Part shown: in pieces, positions 46,339 to 58,467 of the stretch
Layout: each line of letters begins with the position of its first letter
Numbering within the stretch: position 1 is the stretch's first letter
Source of the DNA: Deinococcus frigens DSM 12807
GTDB taxonomy: Bacteria > Deinococcota > Deinococci > Deinococcales > Deinococcaceae
Length of the DNA stretch: 64,000 nt
Direction of reading: 5' to 3'
Assembly (NCBI RefSeq): GCF_000701425.1
Contig: NZ_JNIW01000014.1
Coordinates: forward strand, 23,624 to 87,623
Notes under the pieces: generated by a model
The model's input: the letters and a program-made list of their open reading frames with translations, nothing else
Database searches by the model: none
What the model was told of the DNA's origin: nothing
Translations under genes and position numbers: made by a program

Positions 46339-47952
46339 GTGAAAGAAATCCTGCTCCCCGAACTGGCCGAAAGCGTTGTCGAAGGCGAAATCCTCAAGTG
46401 GCTGGTGGAGGAAGGCGACACCATTGAGCTGGAACAGCCGCTGTGCGAGGTCATGACCGACAAGGTGACGGTGGAATTGCCCAGCCCGGCAGCGGGCATC
46501 CTGAGCAAGCGCATGGCGCAGGAGGGCGACGTGGTGGCCGTCCACGCCGTCATCGCGCTGATCGACGAGGGGGGTGAGGCGGGCGCGGCAGCCACCCCCG
46601 ACTCTGCCCAGCCTGACTCTGCCCACCCCAACTCTGCCCAGCCCGGCCCCACCCAGGCCATTCAGAACAGCGGCGAAAATCCGGCCACCGCCGACGCCCA
46701 GTTGCCCCCACAGGCCCAGGAGGAGCGCGAGCAGATGAGCGCCGACGAGGCTGAGGAGCAGGGCGGCAGCATCGTGGAGGCGGGCCACCTGAAGGGCGGG
46801 GCCGACGACGATTCCAGCAGTCTGTTCAAGGCCTTTGCCTCCGATGAACAGGTGAAGGTGCAGGGCCTGGGCAGCCGCAGCGGCAGCGGCGCGCCGGGCA
46901 GCTCCACCGCCGGGACAGGAACATTGGAGCGCGGGCCTGCGCCCGCCCGCGCCGATGGCCGCGTGCTGGCCGTTCCCGCCGCCCGCCAACTGGCCCGCGA
47001 GATGAACATTGATCTGGCGCAGGTCCAGGGCAGCGGTCCCAACGGGCGTATCCGGGTGCAGGACGTGGCAGAGCATGGGCAGGGTGGAGGAGGGCAGGCG
47101 GCTGCGCCTCAGACCCAGTCGCAGGCTCAGGCCCCGCAGGCGCAGGCCGCATCAGCTCCAGCCAGCCAGCCCCAGCCTGCCGCGAAGGGCGCAGGCGGAA
47201 TGCCCGTCGCGCCCGTTCAGTACCGCACGCCCAGGGGCTATGAACACCTGGAAAACCGCGTGCCGCTGCGGGGCATGCGCCGCGCCATCAGCAACCAGAT
47301 GCAGGCCAGCCACCTGTATACCGTCCGCACCCTGACCGTGGACGAGGTGAATCTGAGCAAGCTGGTGGACTTCCGCAGCCGGGTCAAGGAGGAGGCGAAG
47401 GCGGCGGGCGTCAAACTGTCGTATCTGCCGTTCATCTTCAAGGCAGTCACGGCGGCGCTCAAGAAGTATCCCAGCCTGAACACGTCCTTCGACGAGTCCA
47501 GCGGCGAGATCGTCCAGAAGCGGTACTACCACATGGGCATGGCCGTGGCCACCGACGCGGGCCTGACCGTTCCCGTGCTGCGGGACGTGAATCAAAAAAG
47601 CATCTTCGAGCTGGCGCGCGAGGTTGTTGATCTGGCGGGCCGCGCCCAGGCGGGCAAGCTGGCACCGGACGAACTGACGGGCAGCACCTTCTCGGTCACC
47701 AACATCGGCTCGATTGGCGCGCTGTTCTCGTTCCCGATCATCAACGTGCCGGACGCCGCCATTCTGGGGATTCACAGCATCGTCAAGCGGCCCATCGTGG
47801 ATGAACACGATAATATCGTGGTGGCCCACATGATGTACCTGAGCCTGTCCTTCGATCACCGATTGGTAGACGGCGCGGAGGCCGCCCGCTTCTGCAAGGA
47901 AGTGATCCGCCTGCTGGAAGACCCGGACCGGCTGATGCTGGAGGCCATGTAA
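46339..47952 (+). CDS. bkdB: 2-oxoacid dehydrogenase E2 (dihydrolipoyl acyltransferase)
   Basis: A 537-residue core protein. The lipoyl domain spans residues 1-78 with lipoylated Lys42 in MTDKVTVE. A long Ala/Pro/Ser/Asp linker contains DSAQPDSAHPNSAQ repeats. The E3-binding domain (VLAVPAARQLAREMNIDLAQVQGSGPNGRI) is near 213-245, a second Gln/Pro/Ala linker follows, then the catalytic domain ends in SLSFDHRLVDGAEAARF with active-site His. It starts at GTG with AGAGGT upstream. No E3 gene is in the window. Confidence 0.94.
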   Translation: MKEILLPELAESVVEGEILKWLVEEGDTIELEQPLCEVMTDKVTVELPSPAAGILSKRMAQEGDVVAVHAVIALIDEGGEAGAAATPDSAQPDSAHPNSAQPGPTQAIQNSGENPATADAQLPPQAQEEREQMSADEAEEQGGSIVEAGHLKGGADDDSSSLFKAFASDEQVKVQGLGSRSGSGAPGSSTAGTGTLERGPAPARADGRVLAVPAARQLAREMNIDLAQVQGSGPNGRIRVQDVAEHGQGGGGQAAAPQTQSQAQAPQAQAASAPASQPQPAAKGAGGMPVAPVQYRTPRGYEHLENRVPLRGMRRAISNQMQASHLYTVRTLTVDEVNLSKLVDFRSRVKEEAKAAGVKLSYLPFIFKAVTAALKKYPSLNTSFDESSGEIVQKRYYHMGMAVATDAGLTVPVLRDVNQKSIFELAREVVDLAGRAQAGKLAPDELTGSTFSVTNIGSIGALFSFPIINVPDAAILGIHSIVKRPIVDEHDNIVVAHMMYLSLSFDHRLVDGAEAARFCKEVIRLLEDPDRLMLEAM

Positions 47953-47972
47953 GCCGCCCGGCTGCACCGAAC

Positions 47973-48020
47973 CCCAAGCCGACGTAAATCCCAAGCCGAC
48001 AGATCCCAAGCCGACATAAA
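47973..48020 (+). repeat. Short tandem repeat after the E2 gene
   Basis: Three copies of CCCAAGCCGAC start at 47973, 47990 and 48005 with 4-6 nt spacers. It is non-coding, between E2 and the following gene. Confidence 0.7.
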
Positions 48021-48144
48021 GGTGTGCCCCGAATTCGTCAAGGGCGCATCAGCTTGAAGGATTAAGGTGAGGTACCGGGAGCATTTCAATTGCTCCGTCC
48101 CTCCCTATCCCTCATCCTCCAGGAGACTCCGCTACACTGCCATG

Positions 48145-48606
48145 ATGACCCGAATCCTCATTTCCCTGCTGTGCCTGACGGCCCTGGCCCCCACGGCAGG
48201 GGCGCTCAAGGTGCAGGTCTGGGACCGGGAATTACAGACCAAGGTGGGCGACGGCGAGAGCAGCGGCAGCAAACTGATGATGCAGTTCGTGGGCGATTAC
48301 GACGGCCCGGTGGTGGTGCTGTTTGCCCAGACCGATGAGGAAAAGTCGCGCGCGACTTTCCCCGGCCTCAAGAGCAGCTATAACGGCACCCTCAGCAAGG
48401 GGCTGCTGACCTTGCAGGTGCCGGGCACGTCCGGGGCCAGCCCCGCCAATACCTCCCTGACGCTCAGCAAATTTCTGATTCCCTTCAAACTCACCCTCAG
48501 CGCCCAGCCTGCCGGACAGTCCCTGAGCCTGCCGGGCCTGAAAACTACGGAGTCTGCGGCCAAGGACAGTCCATCCAAAGACGGCGCGGCCAAAGACGGT
48601 AAGTAA
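48145..48606 (+). CDS. Secreted protein of unknown function
   Basis: A 153-residue protein with signal peptide MTRILISLLCLTALAPTAGA and a mature beta-rich part (LKVQVWDRELQTKVGDGES...) ending in a Lys/Asp/Ala-rich tail (AAKDSPSKDGAAKDGK). TACACT ends 6 nt before this ATG; another ATG is 3 nt upstream. It lies 33 bp before a response-regulator gene and could be in its operon. I do not recognise the family. Confidence 0.7.
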   Translation: MTRILISLLCLTALAPTAGALKVQVWDRELQTKVGDGESSGSKLMMQFVGDYDGPVVVLFAQTDEEKSRATFPGLKSSYNGTLSKGLLTLQVPGTSGASPANTSLTLSKFLIPFKLTLSAQPAGQSLSLPGLKTTESAAKDSPSKDGAAKDGK

Positions 48607-48639
48607 GCCTTTCCATCCGTCCTACCCTCAAGGAGATCC

Positions 48640-49299
<660 letters not shown>

Positions 49300-49313
49300 G
49301 CGCTGAACTGCAG

Positions 49314-50696
49314 ATGCTTCCGCCTGCCCGCCCCGCCCCGAATGCGCCCGCCGCACCACACAGGCGGGGCGTGGTGCTGACGCCGGGGGCCGGGCTGTCC
49401 TCGGCGCGGGTGGCGTGGCGGCACAGCCTGCGCTTCCGGCTGGCGGCCACCTACAGCCTGCTGGCGCTGGCTTTGATCATGCTGATCAGCCTGGGCGTGG
49501 TCACGCTCTTGCTGTCGCGCATGGATCAGCAGTTTGGTGACCGGCTGAATGACCGTGCAGATACACTGGCCGAGGCCTTCACCACTTCCGGCGCGGGCCT
49601 GGGCAAGACGGCGGGCGGAGCCAATGCCTACACCATGTTGATCGACGGAGACGGCAATGTGGTGGCGGCCAGCCCCATTTTGCGGAATTTTCAGAAAGCG
49701 CCGTATCCGTACGGGGAACAGTCGCGGGTCAATGTCGGGGAGACCTCGGTGCGGGCGGTCAAACGCAAGGCCGGGGCGTTTGGGACGCTGTGGGTGGGCC
49801 TGCCTGAGGATGACCTGATTGCGGCCCGCCAGAGCGCCGCCAGCGCCCTGTTGATCGCGCTGGTGTTCACGCCGCTGATCCTGCTGCTGGTGGGCTGGTG
49901 GGTGGGCCAGCGGGCGCTGTCGGGGCTTCAGGGGGCAGCGAACCTAGCAGATCAGATCGATCCCACGCGCAGCCTCGCCACGCTGCCCCTGCCTGCCCGC
50001 GAAGACGAGGTTCACCGCCTGCTGAGCGCCATCAACCGCCTGATGGTCCGCATCGAGGCCGGGCAGGCACGTGAGAAGCAGTTGCTGGGCCAGATCGTGC
50101 ATGAGCTGGGCGCACCGCTGACCGTCCTGAAGGCCAGTCTGCGCCGTGCCGAGGAGCGCACCGACGATCCCGAGGTCCGCCGCGCCGCGCTGGTGGCCGA
50201 TGAATTGACCTTTACCACTCAGGACCTGATGCAACTGGCACGCGGCCAACTGGAATTGAAGCTGGCCTGGCACTACATCCCCGCGCGCACCCTGCAAGAG
50301 CGGCTGGAACGGCTGGTGCCTGGCACGGCTTTCGAGGGAAACTGGACCGGCGGCATCCTGTGCGACCCGGACCGGCTGACCCAAGCCATTCGCAATTTAC
50401 TGGCGAATGCCCGCCGCGCGGCGGGATCAGAAGGCCGTGTGGAACTTACGCTGGAGGAAAGGGCCGACGACCTGACCTTTACTGTGCGCGACAGCGGGCC
50501 CGGCCTGCCGCCCGAGCTGGGCGAGCGCATCTTCGATGCATTTGTCAGCGGCTCGGGCAGCAGCGGGCTGGGCCTGAGCGTGGCGCGGCAGATCGCGGTG
50601 ATGCACGGCGGCAGCCTGAGCGGCGGCAACCATCCTCAGGGCGGCGCGCAATTCGTGCTGGGGATTCCAAGCGCGGCGCTGGGAGACGAGGACTGA
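49314..50696 (+). CDS. Sensor histidine kinase
   Basis: A 460-residue membrane kinase. Two helices (about 47-68 and 176-200) flank a periplasmic sensor region; a HAMP-like linker follows. The H-box is [22 protein letters not shown], with His in an unusual HELGAP context rather than HELRTP. N box [14 protein letters not shown]1 DSGPGLP and G2 [12 protein letters not shown] complete the ATPase. It probably phosphorylates the upstream regulator. The first 35 residues are Pro/Ala-rich, so the true start may be later. Confidence 0.9.
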   Translation: MLPPARPAPNAPAAPHRRGVVLTPGAGLSSARVAWRHSLRFRLAATYSLLALALIMLISLGVVTLLLSRMDQQFGDRLNDRADTLAEAFTTSGAGLGKTAGGANAYTMLIDGDGNVVAASPILRNFQKAPYPYGEQSRVNVGETSVRAVKRKAGAFGTLWVGLPEDDLIAARQSAASALLIALVFTPLILLLVGWWVGQRALSGLQGAANLADQIDPTRSLATLPLPAREDEVHRLLSAINRLMVRIEAGQAREKQLLGQIVHELGAPLTVLKASLRRAEERTDDPEVRRAALVADELTFTTQDLMQLARGQLELKLAWHYIPARTLQERLERLVPGTAFEGNWTGGILCDPDRLTQAIRNLLANARRAAGSEGRVELTLEERADDLTFTVRDSGPGLPPELGERIFDAFVSGSGSSGLGLSVARQIAVMHGGSLSGGNHPQGGAQFVLGIPSAALGDED

Positions 50697-50828
50697 GCTG
50701 GGTGGAGCAGCGGTGGTGAAGGATGACGGGAGCCGCCGAACGAACCGCCGTGCCGGGCCGTCAGACAGGCTTTTGGCCTGCCTTCGCTGGCTCTGCGCCA
50801 CTGGCCCTCTCCCCGCTATCCTGACCCG

Positions 50829-51905
50829 GTGACCATCCCCACCCACACTTCCGAACTGCTGGCCCTGCTGACCCTGCGCCTGACGCCCAACCTGGGGCCG
50901 CGCCGGATCGAAGCGCTGCGGCGGCATTTCGGCAGTGCGGGGGAAGCCTTAGACGCCCCACTGACGAAGTTGCGCGACGTGCCGGGTCTGGACGCCAAAA
51001 GTGTGGCCGGGATGGGCAATGCCAAGGCGGCAGCGGGCGCACAGGCCGAACTGGAAAAGGCAGCACGAATGGGCGTCACGCTGCTGGGCCGGGGGCTGCA
51101 CGGCTACCCGGCGGCCCTGGAGGCCTTGGGCGATCCGCCCCCGGTACTGTGGGTGCTGGGGGCGCTGCCAACGCTGGACGTGGTGCCGCGCGCCGTGGGC
51201 ATCGTGGGAACTCGGGCTGCCAGTCCGTATGCGGTGAGCCTGACCCGCAAGATTTCCGGCAATCTGGCGCGGGCGGGCGTGGTGATCGTCAGCGGATTGG
51301 CGCGCGGCATCGACACGGCGGCGCACGGCGCGGCGGTGGAGGCCGGAGGCCACAGCATCGGCGTGCTGGGCTGCGCCGTCAACGTGATCTATCCCCGCGA
51401 GAACGAGCGACTGGCCGAACGCCTGACCCTGATCAGCGAATATCCGCTGGACACCGGCCCCGCCCAGCACCACTTCCCAACGCGCAACCGTTTGATTGCG
51501 GCCCTCAGCGCAGGAACCCTGGTGGTTGAAGGCGAGCGGAAATCGGGCAGCCTGATCACCGCCACCCACGCGCTGGAATGCGGGCGCACCGTGTTCGCGG
51601 TCCCCGGCAGGGCGGGCGATCCCCGCGCCGCTGGTCCCCACGCCCTGCTCCGTGACGGCGCGGTGCTGACCGAATCCGCCCAGGACGTGCTGGACGAGCT
51701 GGGCTGGGGTCAGGCTCCCACCGCGCCCATTCCCGATCTGCCCCCCGAGCAGGCCCGCGTACTGAAGGCCCTGAGTGCCCCCTCCACGCTGGACGATCTT
51801 CAGGCGGCAACAGGCTTGCCCCTGCCGGAGCTTCAGACCGCCCTGGTCATGCTGCAACTGATGGGCCTGGCCGAAGAGGTGGGCGGACGGTGGGCGCGGC
51901 GCTGA
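50829..51905 (+). CDS. dprA: DNA-processing protein DprA (Smf)
   Basis: A 358-residue protein that loads RecA on incoming single-stranded DNA during transformation. The N-terminal helix-hairpin-helix-like part ([20 protein letters not shown]) precedes the Rossmann core: [85 protein letters not shown]-terminal winged helix ends the protein. TATCCT ends 6 nt before the GTG start, indicating a leaderless mRNA. Confidence 0.95.
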   Translation: MTIPTHTSELLALLTLRLTPNLGPRRIEALRRHFGSAGEALDAPLTKLRDVPGLDAKSVAGMGNAKAAAGAQAELEKAARMGVTLLGRGLHGYPAALEALGDPPPVLWVLGALPTLDVVPRAVGIVGTRAASPYAVSLTRKISGNLARAGVVIVSGLARGIDTAAHGAAVEAGGHSIGVLGCAVNVIYPRENERLAERLTLISEYPLDTGPAQHHFPTRNRLIAALSAGTLVVEGERKSGSLITATHALECGRTVFAVPGRAGDPRAAGPHALLRDGAVLTESAQDVLDELGWGQAPTAPIPDLPPEQARVLKALSAPSTLDDLQAATGLPLPELQTALVMLQLMGLAEEVGGRWARR

Positions 51906-51912
51906 ACCGAAT

Positions 51913-52200
51913 TCAGGCGTGCGGAGGACCGAAATCCTTTTCCACATCCACGCGCGGCGGCCCTTGGAGGGTCACGCCCTCGCGCGCAGGTTCGGTCAGA
52001 TCGGGAAGGAGACCTTGCAACCCGACGTTCAGGTGACCCCCAACCCCACGAACCCCGTCTGAAGCCGGATCGAGGCTGAGCGTCCAGCCTCCGCCCTCCC
52101 ACAGCGTTCCAAGCGTCAAAACCTCGCCCCGCTCCAGGGCGGCAAGTTCCAGATCGTCGATGCGGACGCGGACGTCTCGGCGCGTAAAGCGGACTTTCAT
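51913..52200 (-). CDS. Small conserved-looking protein of unknown function
   Basis: A 95-residue protein starting MKVRFTRRDVRVRIDDLELAAL, beta-rich and acidic toward the C-terminus. The opening resembles short proteins annotated as DUF7009, but this is a weak impression. It is convergent with dprA and divergent from the epimerase-like gene (49 bp gap). Confidence 0.55.
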   Translation of the reverse strand: MKVRFTRRDVRVRIDDLELAALERGEVLTLGTLWEGGGWTLSLDPASDGVRGVGGHLNVGLQGLLPDLTEPAREGVTLQGPPRVDVEKDFGPPHA

Positions 52201-52249
52201 GCGCCCTATTCTGCCCGCCCCGCCTGACAAAGCGCTCTATGGTAGGGCC

Positions 52250-53212
52250 ATGAACATCCTGATTCTGGGCGGCACGCAGTTCGTGGGGCGGCACATCGTG
52301 GAGGCATTTCTGGCTTCAGGCCACACAGTGACGGTCCTGACGCGCGGCAAATCCAAGGACGAGCTGCCAGAGCAAGTCGAGCGCCTCCACGGGGACCGCG
52401 ACGAGGGCGCAGCGGGTCTGAGCGCCTTGGAGGGCCGGGAGTGGGACGCCTGCGTGGATGTCAGCGGCTACACGCCCCGGCAGGTGCGCGCCAGCGCGGA
52501 AGGCTTGCAGGGCCGCGTGGGGCGCTATGTCTTCGTCAGCACCGTCAGCGTCTACGCCGAGCCGCAGCGCCATCCGGTGCGCGAGGACGATCCGCTGTCC
52601 GCGCCCACTGCCGAGGACGTGACCGAGGTTTCGGGCGACTCCTACGGTCCCCTCAAGGTTACCTGCGAGAACATCGTCCACGAGGTCTACGGCGGTCACT
52701 GCACGGTGCTGCGCCCGCAGATCGTGGCCGGGCCGTTCGATCACACCGCGCGCTACCCGTACTGGGTGGACCGCGCCGCGCGTGGTGGGGCCGTGCTGGC
52801 CCCCGGCGACGGCGCAGACCACCTTCAGGTCATCGACGCCCGCGATCTGGCGCGCTTCACGGTCAAGGTGGTTGAAGGCGGAATAGACGGCATCTTCAAC
52901 ATGGCCGGGCCGCGAATACGCTGGGCCGACTTCATGAATGTGCTGGGCGTCTGCGATCCCGTCTGGGTGGATGGCAAAACGTTAGAGGCCAACGATCTGA
53001 GCTTCAAGGCACTGCCCGTTTACATCCCAGAAGGCAGCGAACAGGGCGGCCTGATGGATGTGGACAATACGCGGGCGCTGGCAGCCGGTCTGACCCTGAC
53101 CGATCCGGCGGTGACCGCGCGGGACACGCGCGAATGGAGCAAGGACGCGGACCTCAAATACGTCCTGACCCCCGAGCGCGAGGCCGGGATTCTGGCGTCG
53201 CTGGGGGGCTAG
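52250..53212 (+). CDS. NAD-dependent epimerase/reductase, short-chain extended type
   Basis: A 320-residue Rossmann protein. MNILILGGTQFVGRHIVEAFLASGH is the NAD(P) site. VFVSTVSVYAE and YGPLKVTCE hold the Ser and Tyr-x3-Lys equivalents. The sequence resembles the isoflavone-reductase-like/CSP41-type branch rather than classical GalE. TATGGT ends 6 nt before the ATG, a leaderless arrangement. The substrate is unknown. It ends 98 bp before dnaA. Confidence 0.85.
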   Translation: MNILILGGTQFVGRHIVEAFLASGHTVTVLTRGKSKDELPEQVERLHGDRDEGAAGLSALEGREWDACVDVSGYTPRQVRASAEGLQGRVGRYVFVSTVSVYAEPQRHPVREDDPLSAPTAEDVTEVSGDSYGPLKVTCENIVHEVYGGHCTVLRPQIVAGPFDHTARYPYWVDRAARGGAVLAPGDGADHLQVIDARDLARFTVKVVEGGIDGIFNMAGPRIRWADFMNVLGVCDPVWVDGKTLEANDLSFKALPVYIPEGSEQGGLMDVDNTRALAAGLTLTDPAVTARDTREWSKDADLKYVLTPEREAGILASLGG

Positions 53213-53310
53213 GCCGCTCATCTGATCGGGCCGGAGGGCGGAGGGGCGGGTGATATGCTGACCCGCGCTGAACAGTCCACTAGGGCAGTCCGTAAGGGAG
53301 GTGTGCGCCT

Positions 53311-54696
53311 ATCACGCAGGAAATCTGGTCGGACGTGCTGGGGTACGTCCGCAAGAACATTTCGGAAGTCGAATATCACACCTGGTTCGCCCCAGTGAAA
53401 AATCTGGGCGTGCAGGAGGGTTCGCTGGTGCTGGGCGTCCGCAACTCCTTCGCGCAGGAGTGGTTCCGCAAGCATTATCTGGAGCTGCTCGAAGACGCGC
53501 TGCGTTCGCTGGGCGCGCAGAATCCACAGGTCAGCTTTCAGGTCCTGCCCGCCGCGCAAGACACGTTGCTCTCCCTGAATGACCCGCCGCCCCCGCCCAG
53601 CAGACCGCCGCCTAGCAATTCCGGCGGCCCCTCGGCGCAGGACCAGGCCGAGAACCGCAAACGGCTGAATCCCAAATACACCTTCGAGAACTTCGTGGTG
53701 GGGCCGAACAACAACCTGGCCCACGCGGCGGCGATGGGCGTGGCCGAGTCTCCCGGCAAGGCGTACAACCCGCTGTTTATCTACGGCGACGTGGGCCTGG
53801 GCAAGACCCACCTGATGCACGCGGTGGGCCACTACATGTCCGAGCGCTTTCCCGACAAGCGCATCGAGTACGTCTCCACCGAGTCGTTTACCAATGACCT
53901 GATCAACGCCATCCGCGACGACAAGATGACCCAGTTTCGCAACCGCTACCGCAGCGTGGACCTGCTGCTGGTGGATGACATCCAGTTTCTGGCGGGCAAG
54001 GAGCGCACGCAGGAGGAGTTCTTCCACACCTTCAATGCGCTGTACGAGAACCACAAGCAGATCATCCTCAGCTCGGACCGTCCGCCCAAGGACATCCAGA
54101 CCCTGGAAGGCCGCCTGCGAAGCCGCTTCGAGTGGGGACTGATCACGGATATCCAGTCACCGGAGTACGAGACGCGCGTGGCGATTCTCAAGATGAACGC
54201 CGAACACAACCGCATCGACATCCCGCAGGAAGTGCTGGAATTGATCGCCCGGCAGGTCACCAAGAACATCCGCGAGCTGGAGGGTGCCCTGATGCGCGTG
54301 GTGGCCTTTTCCAGCCTGAACAACGTGCCGTTCTCGCGCGCGGTGGCCGCCAAGGCCCTGAGCAACGTGTTTGCGCCGCAGGAGGTCAAGGTCGAGATGA
54401 TCGACGTGCTGCGGCAGGTGGCGGCCCATTACAACATGCCCCCAGACGTGATCCGGGGTTCAGGCCGCGTGCGCGAGGTGGTGGTACCGCGCCAGGTGGC
54501 CCAGTACCTGATCCGTGACCTGACGGATCACTCGCTGCCCGAGATCGGGCAGTTCTTCGGCAAGGACCATTCCACGATCATGCACGGCATCAGCAAGGTC
54601 ACCGAACAGTTGGGCAAGGATCAGGAAGTCACAGCGTCGGTGGAGCTGCTGCGCCGCAAAATGCAGGGGCTGGATGAGGAGGATCTAGATGCGTAA
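53311..54696 (+). CDS. dnaA: Chromosomal replication initiator DnaA, ATC start
   Basis: A 461-residue AAA+ initiator. Domain I begins [25 protein letters not shown]; a Pro-rich domain II linker follows ([12 protein letters not shown]). Domain III has Walker [11 protein letters not shown], Walker [11 protein letters not shown] and sensor 2 [10 protein letters not shown] near the III/IV junction. Domain IV has [12 protein letters not shown] for DnaA-box reading. An in-frame TAA at 53293 leaves no ATG, GTG or TTG before GTG 53335, while ATC at 53311 has GGGAGGTG 8 nt upstream and restores the N-terminus. DnaA initiation at ATC has been shown by proteomics in Deinococcus. Confidence 0.97.
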   Translation: MTQEIWSDVLGYVRKNISEVEYHTWFAPVKNLGVQEGSLVLGVRNSFAQEWFRKHYLELLEDALRSLGAQNPQVSFQVLPAAQDTLLSLNDPPPPPSRPPPSNSGGPSAQDQAENRKRLNPKYTFENFVVGPNNNLAHAAAMGVAESPGKAYNPLFIYGDVGLGKTHLMHAVGHYMSERFPDKRIEYVSTESFTNDLINAIRDDKMTQFRNRYRSVDLLLVDDIQFLAGKERTQEEFFHTFNALYENHKQIILSSDRPPKDIQTLEGRLRSRFEWGLITDIQSPEYETRVAILKMNAEHNRIDIPQEVLELIARQVTKNIRELEGALMRVVAFSSLNNVPFSRAVAAKALSNVFAPQEVKVEMIDVLRQVAAHYNMPPDVIRGSGRVREVVVPRQVAQYLIRDLTDHSLPEIGQFFGKDHSTIMHGISKVTEQLGKDQEVTASVELLRRKMQGLDEEDLDA

Positions 54697-54772
54697 TCTG
54701 CTTGTCCAATTCTGCCAGGCCATAAATAAGTTCCAAATTCCGTTCCAAAACGGTGTGCAGAGTTTCACAAGC

Positions 54773-54970
54773 TGTGGATAACCCTGTGGATAACCTGTGG
54801 ATAACCCCGTTTTTTCTGTGGATAACTTTGTGGATAACTCGCCCCTTTTCCACCCTTGTGGATAACCCCCCTTTTTGTCCACAGGTTATCCACAGGCAAG
54901 TGCCACTTATCCACAATTTCGTCCACAGGCCAAACACGCGCCCAGCGCAGCCGCAGGCCACTTATCCACA
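54773..54970. promoter_or_regulatory. oriC: oriC DnaA-box array
   Basis: Nine perfect boxes. TGTGGATAA on the plus strand at 54773, 54785, 54796, 54817, 54829 and 54857; TTATCCACA at 54886, 54907 and 54962. The six and three point toward each other. GTTTCCACA (54971-54979) is a near match. The region 54697-55144 has no gene. Confidence 0.95.
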
Positions 54971-54983
54971 GTTTCCACAGGCC

Positions 54984-55020
54984 CTATTACTACTACTATT
55001 ATCTTTTATAGTTAATAAAG
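54984..55020. promoter_or_regulatory. DnaA-trio element and AT-rich unwinding region
   Basis: Directly after the last box and a short GGCCC, the plus strand reads CTA TTA CTA CTA CTA TTA (54984-55001). The complement is six 3'-(G/A)AT-5' DnaA-trios, the motif that guides DnaA onto single strands. AT-rich sequence continues to 55020. Confidence 0.85.
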
Positions 55021-55144
55021 ACAGGTAAGAGATAGGGGTTGGAAGGCAAGCCAGAAAATCTTAGACCAAGCCCAAAAAGTGAGACGCTGAAATGACAGGA
55101 CACCCGCAGATGGAATCCGGCCAAAGTACCCGAGAGGATCAGGC

Positions 55145-56233
55145 ATGAAAGCCCACGTCACCAAAAAAGTGTTGAGCGAAGGATTGGGATTGCTGGAACG
55201 GGTGGTCCCCAGCCGCAGCAGCAATCCGCTCCTGACCTCGCTAAAAGTCGAGGCCAGCGAGGCGGGGCTGACGCTGAGCGGCACGAACCTGGAAATTGAC
55301 CTGTCGTGTTTCGTGCCTGCCGAGGTGCAGGAGCCAAAAGATTTTGTGGTTCCCGCGCACCTGTTCGCGCAGATTGTCCGCAATCTGGGCGGCGAACTGG
55401 TGGAGCTGGAGCTGGTGGGGCAGGAGCTGGCGGTGCGTTCGGGCGGATCGGATTTCAAATTGCAGACCGGCGACACCGAGGCGTATCCGCCCCTGAGCTT
55501 TCCGGGCAACGCGGACCTGAGCCTGAACGCCGAGGAACTGGCCCGCGCCCTGGGCAGCGTGCGCTACGCCGCCAGCAACGAGGCTTTTCAGGCGGTCTTC
55601 CGGGGCATCAAACTCGAACACCACGCCGACACTGGCTCGGCGCGCGTGGTCGCCAGTGACGGCTACCGCGTAGCGATCCGCGACTTCCCGGTCAGCGGCG
55701 ACGGCAGAAACCTGATCATTCCAGCCCGCAGCGTCGATGAGCTGATCCGCGTCCTCAAGGACGGCGAGGCCCGGTTTACCTATGGCGAGGGCATGCTCAG
55801 CGTCACCACGGACCGCGTGCGGATGAACCTCAAGCTGCTGGACGGCGACTTCCCCGACTACGAGCGCGTGATTCCCAAGGACATCAAGCTTCAGGTCACC
55901 CTGCCCGCCACCGCCCTCAAGGAGGCCGTGAACCGCGTGGCCGTGCTGGCCGACAAAAACGCTAATAACCGCGTCGAATTTCTGGTGTCCGAGGGCCAGT
56001 TGCGCTTGGCTGCCGAGGGCGACTATGGCCGCGCCCAGGACACCCTGGAAGTCACGCAGGGCGGCGTGGAACCGGCCATAAGCCTGGCCTTCAACGCCCG
56101 CCACGTCCTCGATGCCCTTGGTCCGATTGAAGGCGAGGCCGAGCTTCTCTTCTCCGGCTCCACAAGCCCCGCAATCTTCCGCGCGAGCGGCGGAGGTGGC
56201 TACATGGCTGTTATGGTCACGCTGCGCGTTTAA
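55145..56233 (+). CDS. dnaN: DNA polymerase III beta sliding clamp
   Basis: A 362-residue ring-forming clamp. Three domain repeats are seen (starts near residues 1, 120 and 240), with [41 protein letters not shown] and a C-terminal AVMVTLRV close to the usual MPMRL tail. It tethers polymerase III and repair factors to DNA. AGAGGATC precedes the ATG. It follows oriC as in most bacteria. Confidence 0.97.
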   Translation: MKAHVTKKVLSEGLGLLERVVPSRSSNPLLTSLKVEASEAGLTLSGTNLEIDLSCFVPAEVQEPKDFVVPAHLFAQIVRNLGGELVELELVGQELAVRSGGSDFKLQTGDTEAYPPLSFPGNADLSLNAEELARALGSVRYAASNEAFQAVFRGIKLEHHADTGSARVVASDGYRVAIRDFPVSGDGRNLIIPARSVDELIRVLKDGEARFTYGEGMLSVTTDRVRMNLKLLDGDFPDYERVIPKDIKLQVTLPATALKEAVNRVAVLADKNANNRVEFLVSEGQLRLAAEGDYGRAQDTLEVTQGGVEPAISLAFNARHVLDALGPIEGEAELLFSGSTSPAIFRASGGGGYMAVMVTLRV

Positions 56234-56344
56234 GGGGCCACTGGAGGGCGGCACGGGGCATCTGGCCGGACGTGCTGCCCTCCACTTCTGAATTTGCACG
56301 ACTTCTGTTTTGTTTTTGACAAAGTTATCTATATGAATTCTGAT

Positions 56345-56470
56345 TGTGGATAACTTCTGTGGATAACTCGCGTTGGTCTGAGTGCCGGGTAAATCGTTGC
56401 GTCAAAAGTAAGCTGTAGACGGCGAAAGTTATCCACAGGGGCAGACCGTGTGGATAACTTCTGTGGATAA
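56345..56470. promoter_or_regulatory. Second DnaA-box cluster
   Basis: Five perfect boxes: TGTGGATAA at 56345, 56358, 56449 and 56462, and TTATCCACA at 56429. They lie between dnaN and eno, about 1.4 kb from oriC, beside a degraded gene. No DnaA-trio run or comparable AT-rich segment follows. Confidence 0.9.
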
Positions 56471-56491
56471 ATCTCGATCTGGAGGATATTT

Positions 56492-56891
56492 TTACAATTT
56501 TTCGATCCGGGTGGCCTGTGACCACACCACCTCCCAGCCGGCCCGCACGCCGCTCATACAAATCCGTGTGCCCGCAGGTGTCGGGCGGTCTGGTGGAAAC
56601 ATTGCCGGCCACCATCTGTGGATCGCCCGAAACCACATCCAGCCTGGAGCGGTAGCGGATGAACGCCACGTCGCTAAAATGGCGGACTTCGATCTCCGAA
56701 ATAACCTCCCAGACGAGGTATTTCAGGCGTCCGGCGGCAATGGCGTCCAGGTATTTATCCCGGCTCAGGCGCAGGCCGCTGGGCGTGATCAGTTCAAACT
56801 CTGGGGCGTGGAGTTGCTGCGCGGTATTCATGTCGCCGGACACCAGCGCTTTCAGGCGGGTGCGTTCCAGCGCGCGAATTTCGTCGGGTAT
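56492..56891 (-). pseudogene. Frameshifted NTF2-like (DUF4440/SnoaL-like) gene
   Basis: The main frame reads DEIRALERTRLKALVSGDMNTAQQLHAPEFELITPSGLRLSRDKYLDAIAAG...HTDLYERRAG, an NTF2-like small protein. Near 56530-56545 a one-base shift is needed to continue into WEVVWSQATRIEKL and a stop at 56492. At the 5' end, the frame is open only back to a TGA just before ATA 56891, with no ATG/GTG before GTG 56843. It is either a decayed gene or contains a sequencing error. No function is assigned. Confidence 0.65.
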
Positions 56892-56936
56892 GGATCACTC
56901 TACAGAGCAGTTGCCTCCATCGCCCAACCGATTTAG

Positions 56937-58304
<1,368 letters not shown>

Positions 58305-58467
58305 CAAAAAACACAGGCGGCGGACGCTGGACGAGAACGACAATCCAGAGTTCGCCGCTTTCTTGAAATTCACCCTTCCAGATTTGTTTGGAATCACTTC
58401 CAACTTCACCTGCACACTGGCACTCGCACACTGGTTTTTTGAGCGTGCTGCAAAACGAGGCAATCAC

